In this document: positions 1 through 8,158 of the stretch, in pieces
Position numbering within the stretch: position 1 is the stretch's first letter
How the letters are laid out: every line of letters begins with the position of its first letter
Assembly: GCF_014219065.1 (NCBI RefSeq)
Contig: NZ_JACLGO010000034.1
Coordinates: 1-40,966, forward strand
Direction of reading: 5' to 3'
Length of the DNA: 40,966 nt
Source: Halopseudomonas xiamenensis
GTDB lineage: Bacteria > Pseudomonadota > Gammaproteobacteria > Pseudomonadales > Pseudomonadaceae
The notes under the pieces: model-generated
The model's database searches: none
What the model saw: only the letters and a program-made list of their open reading frames with translations
What the model was told of the DNA's origin: nothing
Translations under genes and position numbers: made by a program

Positions 1-43
1 TCAAGAGGTCGATCCTGTTTCACTATGGTGGACTATGCATGGC

Positions 44-50
44 ACCTAAC
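44..50 (-). other. candidate integron recombination core site (attI-like)
   Basis: On the minus strand this reads GTTAGGT, which fits the GTTRRRY core at which integron integrases cut. It lies 47 bases before the integrase start, on the side where cassettes would be expected. A seven-base match can occur by chance, the spacing to the integrase is shorter than in class 1 integrons, and flanking binding repeats are not obvious. Confidence 0.25.
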
Positions 51-97
51 CCATACGAATAAGTGAAGAGCCATAAAAAACCAGAAAGGACTTCCCG

Positions 98-1063
98 ATG
101 GATCACCTACCAGCCAAGCCGCGCCTGCGGGAGCAGTTCCGCTCTGTGATTCGCCTGAACCATTACAGTATCCGTACAGAAAAAAGCTACTGGTACTGGA
201 TTCGTTACTACATTCGCTTTCATGGTATGCGCCACCCTCTGGAGCTGGGCCCTGGGGACGTGAACGCCTTTCTCAGCTGGCTGGCAACTGACCGTCAGGT
301 CGCCGCTGCTACTCAGAATCTGGCTCTAAATGCCTTGGTGTTTCTTTACGCACGAGTGTTTGAACGTCCCTTGGGTGATATTGGTAATGCTATTCGGGTA
401 AAACGCCCTCCCAGGCTACCCGCCGTACTGACGCATCAGGAGGCAATGTCAATCATAGAGCGGCTGACAGACCCTTATCAGCTGTTGGCATCGCTGATGT
501 ATGGTGCAGGGCTGCGGGTGGTCGAGTCAGCACGCCTGCGGGTTAAGGACATCGACTTCCAGCGCCAGGTTATTACTGTCCGGGACGGCAAAGGTGGCAA
601 GGACCGCACCACCTTGCTGCCTGCATCCCTGATTGCGCCGTTGCTGCGGCGCAAAGAGGAAATCCAGACCGGATGGAGGCATCACGAGTCGTTTTACAAG
701 ATTCCCGTTTCTCTGCCTTTTGCGCTGCGGCGCAAGTATCCCAATGCCTCTCGTTCACTGGAGCGGCAGTGGCTTTTCCCTTCCAGCGCCATTTGCCTTG
801 ATGATGAAGGGCAGAGCGTACGGCATCATTTGCATGTCAGCACCATTCAGCGCGCAGTTAAGTTGGCTGTGCGCGACGCCGGAATTAACAAGCCTGCTGG
901 TTGCCATACGTTCCGCCATACGTTCGCCACCGAGCTGCTGCGCCGTGGGAGCGATATCAGAACGGTGCAAACCCTGTTGGGCCATGCGGATGTTCGGACG
1001 ACTCAGATATATACCCATGTGCTTGGACAAGGTTTCGCAGGTGTTCAAAGTCCATTGGGGTAG
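98..1063 (+). CDS. intI: integron integrase (IntI-type tyrosine recombinase)
   Basis: Site-specific tyrosine recombinase that would insert and excise gene cassettes between attI and attC sites. At 321 residues it has the usual IntI length and is complete. An N-terminal SAM-like DNA-binding domain (about 10-95) precedes the catalytic domain (about 110-310). The catalytic set is intact: R140, K165 or K168, H270 and R273 (HTFRH), H296 (LLGHADV) and Y305 (IYTHV). The segment 205-250 (LPFALRRKYPNA ... RHH) is the extra insertion that separates IntI from XerC/XerD, and the protein ends GVQSPLG like other integron integrases. AAAGGA seven bases before the ATG supports the start. Its base composition looks less GC-rich than its neighbours, suggesting transfer. 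Cassettes, if any, would lie to the left, outside the window. Confidence 0.93.
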   Translation: MDHLPAKPRLREQFRSVIRLNHYSIRTEKSYWYWIRYYIRFHGMRHPLELGPGDVNAFLSWLATDRQVAAATQNLALNALVFLYARVFERPLGDIGNAIRVKRPPRLPAVLTHQEAMSIIERLTDPYQLLASLMYGAGLRVVESARLRVKDIDFQRQVITVRDGKGGKDRTTLLPASLIAPLLRRKEEIQTGWRHHESFYKIPVSLPFALRRKYPNASRSLERQWLFPSSAICLDDEGQSVRHHLHVSTIQRAVKLAVRDAGINKPAGCHTFRHTFATELLRRGSDIRTVQTLLGHADVRTTQIYTHVLGQGFAGVQSPLG

Positions 1064-1214
1064 TTTCCCCATGGTTTCGGGCACGCTACCGCCCTACCCG
1101 TTCATCCCGAGCATAACCATTATTATCTGGTGGGATATGGAGGCTGTCCGATGCTTGTAAAGGAGAGTCTGCAATCCCTGCTTGGCTTAACCATAATGCA
1201 GGCATCTGGCCATT

Positions 1215-1574
1215 TCAATCAGGGTTGGGGCAGTCGATGGTCTCATAGCCGGTGCCGTGGGCTTTGTTGATCAGCTTGTTTGCTTGTTCATAGCCGAGGC
1301 GCTTGGCTTTCGGCACATCGCTGGTTTTGATTTCGTGGAGGTGGATGCCCAGGGTTGGGGCGCCGCAGACGGTTATTACGGCCATGCCGGTTTGGGTGGC
1401 GCAGGTTGAGGTCAGGACGTTGATGCCGGCGTTGGTTAGGGTGGTGGTGCTGTCGGTTAGGGTGGTGGTTGGGGGTTGGCATTGTTTGGTGCCGTCGGGT
1501 TTATAGATGTGGGTGGTTTGGGTTGTGCAGGCGGTGGTTAGGAGGAGTGTGGCTGTTAGGGTTGTTGCTTTCAT
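1215..1574 (-). CDS. small Thr-rich lipoprotein of unknown function
   Basis: Encodes 119 residues that I do not recognise. The first 16 residues form a short lipoprotein signal with lipobox LTTAC, lipidated at C16. The mature part starts with a threonine-rich stretch (about 17-50) containing a KPDG segment, followed by a more conserved-looking C-terminal half with cysteines and an LHEIKTSDVPKAK helix-like segment. It is probably anchored in the outer membrane. The gene sits alone between the convergent integrase and purL, with a weak ribosome site (AGAGACC). The start is chosen because it gives the complete lipoprotein signal. No cassette attC site was found around it, so it need not belong to the integron. 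Confidence 0.65.
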   Translation of the reverse strand: MKATTLTATLLLTTACTTQTTHIYKPDGTKQCQPPTTTLTDSTTTLTNAGINVLTSTCATQTGMAVITVCGAPTLGIHLHEIKTSDVPKAKRLGYEQANKLINKAHGTGYETIDCPNPD

Positions 1575-1622
1575 GGGTTGGTCTCTGTAATGAATGAACT
1601 ATGGGGAATATATTAGCTCTTT

Positions 1623-1660
1623 CCCCCTCTCCCCAGCCCTCTCCCGCGAGGGGAGAGGGA
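1623..1660. repeat. REP-type palindrome (CCCTCTCCC family)
   Basis: C-rich tract followed by a hairpin, CCCTCTCCC-GCGA-GGGGAGAGGG, between the lipoprotein gene and the purL terminator. It is a diverged copy of the element found twice near 7262 and 7539. Confidence 0.7.
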
Positions 1661-1691
1661 GCGGTGATGTGTTAGCGGGTAGCGTGTGCAT

Positions 1692-1724
1692 ACAAAAATC
1701 CCGGCGCTGGGCCGGGATTTTTGT
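1692..1724 (-). terminator. purL rho-independent terminator
   Basis: Perfect 14-bp stem (1692-1705 with 1711-1724, GC-rich core CCCGGC/GCCGGG) with a 5-base loop and runs of five A and five T at its ends. It lies 16 bases after the purL stop. The symmetry allows it to work in both directions. Confidence 0.9.
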
Positions 1725-1739
1725 GGTGCGGGTTGAGGG

Positions 1740-4700
1740 TTAGCCTACCCATACTCTTGCGTTGCGGAACATGCGCATCCAGGCGCCGTCTTCGCTCCAG
1801 TCATCGGGGTGCCAGGAGTTTTGTACGGTGCGGAATACGCGCTCCGGGTGCGGCATCATGATGGTGACGCGGCCGTCGCGGTTGGTCAGGCCGGTGATGC
1901 CGCGGGGGGAGCCGTTGGGGTTGGCTGGGTACCGGTCGGTCATGCGGCCGTTGTTGTCGACGAAGCGCAAGGCGACGCTGCTGCTGGCTTCGCAGGCGTC
2001 CACGGCGGCGCTGTCGGCGAACTCGGCGTAGCCTTCGCCGTGGGCGATGGCGATCGGCATGCGGGAGCCGACCATGCCGCTGAGGAATACCGACGGTGAC
2101 GGTTGCACTTCGACCATGGCCACCCGTGCTTCGAACTGCTCGGAGCGGTTGCGTACGAAGCGCGGCCAGTGGTCGCTGCCGGGGATGAGTTCGCGCAGGT
2201 TGGACAGCATCTGGCAACCGTTGCACACACCCAGGGTGAAGGTATCCGGGCGGGCGAAGAAGTCGGTGAAGGCCTGGCGCGCCTGTTCGTTGAACAGGAT
2301 CGACTTGGCCCAGCCTTCGCCGGCGCCCAGTACGTCACCGTAGGAGAAGCCGCCACAGGCGACCAGGCCGCGGAAGTCGGCCAGGTCGATGCGACCGCTG
2401 AGGATGTCGCTCATGTGTACGTCGATGGCAGTGAAGCCGGCGCGGGTGAACGCGGCGGCCATTTCCACCTGACCGTTGACGCCCTGCTCACGCAGGATGG
2501 CTACCGCCGGGCGCATGCCGGTGTTGATGAAGGGTGCGGCGACGTCTTCGTTGATGTCGTAGCTGAGCATGGCCTGCAGGCCGGGGTTGCGGTCGTCGGC
2601 CAGGCGTTCGTGCTCCTGGTCGGCGCATTCGGCGTTGTCGCGCAGGCGCTGGATCTGCCAGCTGGTCTCGCTCCAGGCCTGTTGCCAGTCGGCGCGGGTA
2701 CCGTTGAGTACGGTTTCGCCGGCGAACCAGAAGTTCAGCACCTGCTCTTCGGTCGGACGGCCGATGACGGCGCTGCAGTCGCCCAGGCCGGCGGCGGACA
2801 ACTGGCTGAGGACGGCTTCGGTGTCATCCTGGCGTACCTGGATCACCGCACCCAGTTCTTCGTTGAACAGCGCGGCAGGCAGGTCGCTGGCGTTGTCAGC
2901 CAGTACATCGAGGTTGATATCCAGGCCGCAACGACCGGCAAAGGCCATTTCCGCGACGCTGGCCAGCAGGCCGCCGTCGGAGCGGTCGTGGTAGGCCAGC
3001 AGCAGGTCATCCTGGTTCAAGCCTTGGATCACGGCGAAGAAGGCCTTGAGGTCTTCGGCGTCGTCCAGGTCCGGAGCCTGTTGGCCGATGCGGTTGTACA
3101 CCTGCGCCAGCGCGGAGCCGCCGAGGCGGTTCTGGCCGCGGCCCAGGTCGATGAGGATCAGGTCGGTATCGCCCTGATCAACGCGCAGTTGCGGGGTCAG
3201 GGTGCGACGTACGTCCTGTACCGGGGCGAAGCCGGTGACGATCAGCGACATGGGCGAGGTGACGCTCTTGTCCTGGCCGTTGTCGTTCCAGCGGGTCTGC
3301 ATGGACATGGAGTCCTTGCCCACCGGGACGGTGATGCCCAGTTCCGGGCACAGTTCCATGCCGACCGCCTTGACCGTGTCGTACAGGCGGGCGTCTTCGC
3401 CGGGGTGGCCGGCGGCGGCCATCCAGTTGGCGGACAGGCGGATGTCCGACAGATTTTCAATGCGCGCGGCGGCCAGGTTGGTGACCGTCTCGGCCACCGC
3501 CATGCGACCGGAGGCCGGGGCATCCAGCAGCGCCAGCGGGGTACGCTCGCCCATGGCCATGGCTTCGCCGGTATGCACGTCGAAGCTGCTGGCGGTTACC
3601 GCGCAGTCGGCAACCGGCACCTGCCAGGGGCCGACCAGCTGGTCGCGGGCGACCAGGCCGGTGATGCTGCGATCACCGATGGTGATCAGGAAGTTCTTGC
3701 TGGCCACGGCCGGCAGGCGCAGTACGCGCAGCGCGGCTTCTTCCAGCGCGACAGCGCCGGTGAAATCATCGCCCTGCTCCGCTTCGCGGCTGACGCTGCG
3801 GTGCATGCGCGGCGGCTTGCCGAGCAGGACCGACAGTGGCATGTCCACCGGCTGGTTGTCGAAGTGGCTGTCGTTGAGCACCAGCAGCTGTTCTTCGGTA
3901 GCCTCGCCAACCACGGCGAAGGGGCAACGCTCGCGCTCGCAGATTTCCTGGAAGCGCTCGAAGTCGGCGTTCGGCACGGCCATGACGTAGCGTTCCTGAG
4001 ATTCGTTGGACCAGATCTCCAGCGGGCTCATGCCCGGCTCGTCATTCGGTACATTGCGCAGCTCGAAGCGGCCGCCGCGGCCACCGTCGTTGACCAGTTC
4101 GGGGAAGGCGTTGGACAGACCGCCGGCGCCCACATCGTGGATGAAGGCGATGGGGTTCTTGGCGCCCAGCTGCCAGCAGCGGTCGATGACCTCCTGGCAG
4201 CGGCGTTCCATTTCCGGGTTCTCGCGCTGCACCGAGGCGAAATCCAGGTCCTCGGCACTGCTGCCGGTGGCCATGGACGAGGCCGCGCCGCCGCCCAGGC
4301 CGATCAGCATGGCCGGGCCGCCGAGCACGATCAGCTTGGCGCCCACCGGGATCTCGGCCTTCTCGACGTGATCGGCGCGGATGTTACCCATGCCGCCGGC
4401 GATCATGATCGGCTTGTGGTAGCCACGGATCTCCGGGCCGCGGGGCGAGGCGACGGTCTGCTCGAAGGTACGGAAGTAGCCGGTCAGCGCGGGGCGACCG
4501 AATTCGTTGTTGAACGCGGCGCCACCGAGCGGGCCGTCGATCATGATCTGCAGCGGGGTGACGATGCGGCCCGGCTTGCCGTTGTCCTCTTCCCAGGGCT
4601 GCTCGAAGCCGGGGATACGCAGGTTGGATACGGTGAAGCCGGTCAGGCCGGCCTTGGGCTTGCCGCCGCGACCGGTGGCACCTTCGTCGCGAATCTCGCC

Positions 4701-5633
4701 GCCGGAGCCGGTGGAGGCGCCGGAGAAGGGGGCAATGGCGGTCGGGTGGTTGTGCGTCTCGACCTTCATCAGGATGTGGATCTGTTCCTGATGGGCGCGG
4801 TATTCGCCGGTACCCGGCTCGGGGAAGAAGCGTCCACCGACGAAGCCTTCGATCACCGCGGCGTTGTCCTTGTACGCGGATAGCACGCCATCACTGCGCA
4901 TCTGGTAGGTGTTCTTGATCATGCCGAACAGGCTCTTGTCCTGCGCCTGGCCGTCTATATCCCAGCTGGCGTTGAAGATCTTGTGCCGGCAGTGCTCGGA
5001 GTTGGCCTGGGCGAACATCATCAGTTCGACATCGCTGGGGTTGCGGCCCAGTTCGATGAAGCTCTGCACCAGGTAGTCGATCTCGTCATCGGCCAGCGCG
5101 AGGCCGAGGTCCAGGTTGGCCTGTTCCAGCGCAGCCTTGCCGCCGCCGAGGATATCCACGCGGTTGAACGGCTTGGGCTCGGTGTGGTGGAACAGCTGGG
5201 CGGCAGCGTCGATATTGTCCAGCGCCTGCTCGGTCATGCGATCGTGCAGCAGCGCGGTGACCTGCTGCAGCTCGGCGGCGCTGAGCTGGCCACTGACGTA
5301 ATAGGCGATACCGCGCTCCAGACGGGAGATCATCCGCAGGCCGCAGTTGTGGGCGATATCGGTGGCCTTGCTCGACCAGGGCGAGATGGTGCCGAAGCGC
5401 GGAACCACCAGTACCAGGTTGCCGCTGGGCTCTTCGACATCAACCGATGGGCCATATTTGAGCAGACGCTCGAGAACCAGTTGATCCTGCTCATCCAGTT
5501 CGCCGGTCAGATCGGCAAAATGCATGAATTCGGCATACACAGCACTTACGCCGGGAACATGCTGTTGCAGACGGGCAAGCAGCTTGTTGCGTCGGAAATC
5601 GGAAAGGACTGGGGCTCCACGCAGGATATGCAT
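1740..5633 (-). CDS. purL: phosphoribosylformylglycinamidine synthase
   Basis: Catalyses the ATP-dependent conversion of FGAR plus glutamine to FGAM in de novo purine synthesis. It is the large single-chain form (1297 residues, normal for gammaproteobacteria). An N-terminal PurS-like domain (about 1-150) and a linker are followed by two PurM-like halves (about 200-1000, with the motif [20 protein letters not shown]) and a C-terminal class I glutaminase (about 1035-1297). The glutaminase triad is visible: C1137 in GVCNGCQ, and H1262 and E1264 in MMPHPER. The start gives the family N-terminus MHILRGAP and has GAGG 11 bases upstream. It is divergent from mltF and probably transcribed alone. Confidence 0.98.
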   Translation of the reverse strand: MHILRGAPVLSDFRRNKLLARLQQHVPGVSAVYAEFMHFADLTGELDEQDQLVLERLLKYGPSVDVEEPSGNLVLVVPRFGTISPWSSKATDIAHNCGLRMISRLERGIAYYVSGQLSAAELQQVTALLHDRMTEQALDNIDAAAQLFHHTEPKPFNRVDILGGGKAALEQANLDLGLALADDEIDYLVQSFIELGRNPSDVELMMFAQANSEHCRHKIFNASWDIDGQAQDKSLFGMIKNTYQMRSDGVLSAYKDNAAVIEGFVGGRFFPEPGTGEYRAHQEQIHILMKVETHNHPTAIAPFSGASTGSGGEIRDEGATGRGGKPKAGLTGFTVSNLRIPGFEQPWEEDNGKPGRIVTPLQIMIDGPLGGAAFNNEFGRPALTGYFRTFEQTVASPRGPEIRGYHKPIMIAGGMGNIRADHVEKAEIPVGAKLIVLGGPAMLIGLGGGAASSMATGSSAEDLDFASVQRENPEMERRCQEVIDRCWQLGAKNPIAFIHDVGAGGLSNAFPELVNDGGRGGRFELRNVPNDEPGMSPLEIWSNESQERYVMAVPNADFERFQEICERERCPFAVVGEATEEQLLVLNDSHFDNQPVDMPLSVLLGKPPRMHRSVSREAEQGDDFTGAVALEEAALRVLRLPAVASKNFLITIGDRSITGLVARDQLVGPWQVPVADCAVTASSFDVHTGEAMAMGERTPLALLDAPASGRMAVAETVTNLAAARIENLSDIRLSANWMAAAGHPGEDARLYDTVKAVGMELCPELGITVPVGKDSMSMQTRWNDNGQDKSVTSPMSLIVTGFAPVQDVRRTLTPQLRVDQGDTDLILIDLGRGQNRLGGSALAQVYNRIGQQAPDLDDAEDLKAFFAVIQGLNQDDLLLAYHDRSDGGLLASVAEMAFAGRCGLDINLDVLADNASDLPAALFNEELGAVIQVRQDDTEAVLSQLSAAGLGDCSAVIGRPTEEQVLNFWFAGETVLNGTRADWQQAWSETSWQIQRLRDNAECADQEHERLADDRNPGLQAMLSYDINEDVAAPFINTGMRPAVAILREQGVNGQVEMAAAFTRAGFTAIDVHMSDILSGRIDLADFRGLVACGGFSYGDVLGAGEGWAKSILFNEQARQAFTDFFARPDTFTLGVCNGCQMLSNLRELIPGSDHWPRFVRNRSEQFEARVAMVEVQPSPSVFLSGMVGSRMPIAIAHGEGYAEFADSAAVDACEASSSVALRFVDNNGRMTDRYPANPNGSPRGITGLTNRDGRVTIMMPHPERVFRTVQNSWHPDDWSEDGAWMRMFRNARVWVG

Positions 5634-5771
5634 GTTGGTATCGGCCTCGGAGATTTGGGATATTGGAAAAGAAGGCGCATAGGATAACCCATGCTGCGCG
5701 TTCGGGCTATTGTACCGGCGGAACTGTGCGACCAGCCGCGCACAACCATCCCCTGAAACAATCCTGCCCTA

Positions 5772-5798
5772 TTGCCGCTGGATGGATTTACATATACT
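5772..5798 (+). promoter_or_regulatory. candidate mltF promoter
   Basis: TTGCCG (5772-5777) and TATACT (5793-5798) are separated by 15 bp, a little short for sigma-70. Transcription would start at or next to the mltF ATG at 5805. Confidence 0.4.
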
Positions 5799-5804
5799 TG
5801 GCGC

Positions 5805-7244
5805 ATGTTACAGAACCTGTTTCGCCGCCCCGCTGCCCCTGCCCTGGCCATCCTGTGCTCGGTGCTGCTGAGTGCCTGCGAGCAGCCCAGCCGCCTGGAG
5901 CAACTGCGCGCCGACGGCACCCTGCACGTCATCACCCGCAACACCCCGACCACCTATTACCAGGGCCGCCACGGCGATACCGGGCTCGAATACGAGCTGA
6001 GCAAACGCTTTGCCGACAGCCTGGACCTGGAGCTGAAGATGGTCGCCAGCCCGACGCTGGACGACCTGTACCAGCAGCTGGCGCAGGACAAGGGGCCGCA
6101 TATCGCCGCTGCCGGATTGACCGCCAACCCGGCCCGGGCTGACCAGGTGCGCTTTGCCGAGGCCTATCTGCAGGTGACGCCGCAGGTGGTCTACCGCCGT
6201 GGCGATCGCCAGCCGCGCGGCATTGAGGATCTGTACGAGCGGCGCATCCTGGTGCTCAAGGGCAGCACCCTGGCCGACCAGTTGCGCCAGCTGCAGACCG
6301 AGCACCCGGAGTTGGTGTTCGAGGAATCGGACCATCTGGAAACGGTCGACCTGCTGCGCATGGTCAATGACGACGAGATCGATTTCGCGGTGGTGTATTC
6401 CAACGAGCTGATCGTCAACCAGGCCTTCTACCCGGCGGTACACGTCGGCTTCGACCTCGGCCCGGCGCAGCCCATGGCCTGGGCCCTGGCCGGCGGTGAG
6501 GACGACAGCCTGCTGCAGGAAGTGAATCGCTTCTTCGATGAGATTCGCGCCGACGGTACTCTTGATCAGTTGCTGGAGCGTTTCTACGGGCATGCCGATG
6601 TGCTCGATTATGTCGGCGCGCGCGCCTTCGCCCGGCATATGCAGCAACGCCTGCCGCGCTTCGAGAAGCTGTTCCGCCAGGCCGGTGACCAGCAGGGGCT
6701 GGACTGGCGCCTGCTGGCGGCCATGGCCTACCAGGAATCGCTGTGGGATGTGGATGCCCGCTCCCCGACCGGGGTCCGCGGGCTGATGATGCTGACCCTG
6801 CCGACCGCCAAGTTCGTCGGCGTGACCAACCGGGTCGACCCGGCGCAGAGTATCGCAGGCGGCGCCCGTTACCTGATCTGGGTGCGCGACCAGTTACCCA
6901 CCGACATCCCCGAACCCGACCGCACCTGGTTCGCCCTGGCGGCGTACAACGTCGGTATCGGTCACCTGGATGATGCGCGCATCCTGACCCGGAATAACGG
7001 CCGCGATCCGAACCGCTGGATCGATGTGAAGGATCATTTGCCGCTGCTGTCGAAGAAGCAGTGGTACAGCCAGACTCGTTATGGTTATGCCCGTGGTGGC
7101 GAGCCGGTGCATTATGTGCAGAACATTCGCCGCTATTACGAGATTCTTACCTGGGTGACCCAGCCGCAGGCGGAGACTCCGCAGATGCCGGATGAGCAGT
7201 ATCACGCGCCGGGGATTCTGGAGCAGTTGCCGCAGGGGATTTGA
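5805..7244 (+). CDS. mltF: membrane-bound lytic murein transglycosylase F
   Basis: Cleaves the MurNAc-GlcNAc bond of peptidoglycan, forming 1,6-anhydro ends, from an outer-membrane anchor in the periplasm. The 479 residues begin with a signal sequence and an LLSAC lipobox (C25). A periplasmic solute-binding-like domain follows (about 38-265, HVITRNTPTTYY at its start), then a soluble lytic transglycosylase domain (about 285-400) with catalytic E311 in MAYQESLWD and the RGLMMLT motif. The start at 5805 gives a normal signal peptide, but no Shine-Dalgarno sequence is visible and the probable -10 lies seven bases before the ATG, so the mRNA may be leaderless. Divergent from purL, as I recall for other Pseudomonas. 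Confidence 0.95.
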   Translation: MLQNLFRRPAAPALAILCSVLLSACEQPSRLEQLRADGTLHVITRNTPTTYYQGRHGDTGLEYELSKRFADSLDLELKMVASPTLDDLYQQLAQDKGPHIAAAGLTANPARADQVRFAEAYLQVTPQVVYRRGDRQPRGIEDLYERRILVLKGSTLADQLRQLQTEHPELVFEESDHLETVDLLRMVNDDEIDFAVVYSNELIVNQAFYPAVHVGFDLGPAQPMAWALAGGEDDSLLQEVNRFFDEIRADGTLDQLLERFYGHADVLDYVGARAFARHMQQRLPRFEKLFRQAGDQQGLDWRLLAAMAYQESLWDVDARSPTGVRGLMMLTLPTAKFVGVTNRVDPAQSIAGGARYLIWVRDQLPTDIPEPDRTWFALAAYNVGIGHLDDARILTRNNGRDPNRWIDVKDHLPLLSKKQWYSQTRYGYARGGEPVHYVQNIRRYYEILTWVTQPQAETPQMPDEQYHAPGILEQLPQGI

Positions 7245-7261
7245 GGTGACTGGCTATGGGC

Positions 7262-7313
7262 TCCCCCTCTCCCCCGGCCCCTCTCCCGCGAGGGGCGAGG
7301 GGTGACTTGGCTG
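7262..7313 (+). repeat. left arm of a perfect 52-bp inverted repeat (REP element)
   Basis: C-rich tract plus the CCCCTCTCCC-GCGA-GGGGCGAGGGG hairpin and a GTGACTTGGCTG tail. Its exact reverse complement is at 7539-7590. Confidence 0.9.
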
Positions 7314-7538
7314 CATTCACGTTATCTTTCTGAAAGTGAGATGTTAGAAGTAGTCAAACGAGCCTTTTGCCTGTTTGTACAGCGCATATCCCCCGGTTCG
7401 CATAGACAAGCTTTCTCTCTTCGAACTGGACAGCGAAACCAACAACATAAGTAATAAGCTACCCAACAGTATCAGTTAGGTGCATGCCGCAACACAGGTC
7501 TGAAAACCTATTTTTCTGCCAGGAAAACTAAGCGATAT
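7314..7538. other. AT-richer unique core between inverted REP arms
   Basis: The 357-base gap between mltF and tadA holds this 225-bp segment, visibly richer in A and T than its surroundings. It contains an 8-bp stem with one G-U pair (7393-7400 with 7422-7429, 21-base loop), a short inverted repeat ACCCAAC-N7-GTTAGGT (7461-7481), a weak hairpin followed by five T near 7496-7514, and a 37-codon frame at 7341-7454 beginning MLEVVKRAFCLF and rich in basic residues. No known RNA or protein family was recognised, and the frame may be chance. Confidence 0.5.
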
Positions 7539-7590
7539 CAGCCAAGTCACCCCTCGCCCCTCGCGGGAGAGGGGCCGGGGGAGAGGGGGA
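7539..7590 (-). repeat. right arm of a perfect 52-bp inverted repeat (REP element)
   Basis: Exact reverse complement of 7262-7313. It ends 12 bases after the tadA stop codon on the minus strand, so its hairpin may also end tadA transcripts. Confidence 0.9.
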
Positions 7591-7601
7591 TACGCATTGA
7601 C

Positions 7602-8054
7602 CTACCGCCGAGCCCGGAAAAACTCCGTCAGCAACACCCCACACTCCTCCGCCAACACCCCCCCCTCCACCAGCACCCGGTGATTCAACCAGGGCTGGTC
7701 CAATACCTGCGCACGGCTGACCACCGCCCCCGAGCGCGGCTCGCTGGCGCCGAATACCAGACGGTTGATACGACTGTGCACCAGCAGGCCCGAGCACATG
7801 GTGCAGGGTTCCAGGGTGACGTAGAGGGTGGTGCCGGGCAGGCGGTAGTTGCTTTCGACGAGGGCGGCCTGGCGCAGGGCGACCATTTCGGCGTGGGCGC
7901 TGGGGTCGTGGCTGCTGATGGGTTGGTTGAAGCCGCGGCCGATGATCCGGCCATCACGTACCAGAATGGCACCCACCGGCACTTCACCCAGTTCGGCGCC
8001 CTTGCGCGCTTCGGCGATGGCCTCGCGCATGAAATCGATATCAGCTGGTTTCAT
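7602..8054 (-). CDS. tadA: tRNA-specific adenosine deaminase
   Basis: Deaminates A34 to inosine in the anticodon of tRNA-Arg(ACG), needed to read CGU, CGC and CGA codons. The 150 residues form one cytidine/deoxycytidylate deaminase fold with the zinc-binding signature complete: H54 and the proton shuttle E56 in AHAEM, and C84 and C87 in PCTMC. Length is normal for the family. The ATG at 8054 has only a weak ribosome site. It follows mltF convergently, and I recall purL, mltF and tadA lying near each other in P. aeruginosa as well. Confidence 0.96.
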   Translation of the reverse strand: MKPADIDFMREAIAEARKGAELGEVPVGAILVRDGRIIGRGFNQPISSHDPSAHAEMVALRQAALVESNYRLPGTTLYVTLEPCTMCSGLLVHSRINRLVFGASEPRSGAVVSRAQVLDQPWLNHRVLVEGGVLAEECGVLLTEFFRARR

Positions 8055-8116
8055 CTGGAATCTGTTGCCGCCCGTCTGTCACATCCCATGGACGGCAAAG
8101 GATACACAATCGCGCG

Positions 8117-8144
8117 GAAAAGGTGGCGGGCATTGCTGCCCGCC
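8117..8144 (-). terminator. cysNC terminator
   Basis: Stem GGCGGGC/GCCCGCC (8125-8131 with 8138-8144), six-base loop, followed on the minus strand by ACC and a four-T run. It lies just past the cysNC stop. Confidence 0.75.
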
Positions 8145-8158
8145 GGTGGGGTACATCT

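Noticed and set aside
1..45. Minus-strand peptide with VHHSETGSTS, faintly like the HHSDRGSQYTS motif of IS3-family transposases
   Set aside because: Only about a dozen residues before a stop, the catalytic Asp would be Glu, and no terminal repeats are visible. Too short to call an insertion sequence remnant.
1186..1192. GCTTAAC, a match to the RYYYAAC end of an attC site, between the integrase and the lipoprotein gene
   Set aside because: No GTTRRRY partner at 60-130 bp with inner L boxes was found, so it is not an attC site.
2103..4883. Very long open frame (over 900 codons) on the strand opposite purL
   Set aside because: It is antisense to a certain gene; high-GC codon use on one strand leaves the opposite frame open. 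The translation is Gly/Ala/His/Gln-rich without domains. The same holds for long frames opposite cysNC-cysD, hisD, mlaC-E and bioB-bioF.
7461..7481. ACCCAAC-N7-GTTAGGT as a degenerate attC or second attI
   Set aside because: The two core-like boxes are only seven bases apart, leaving no room for L boxes. Kept only as a short inverted repeat inside the REP-flanked core.
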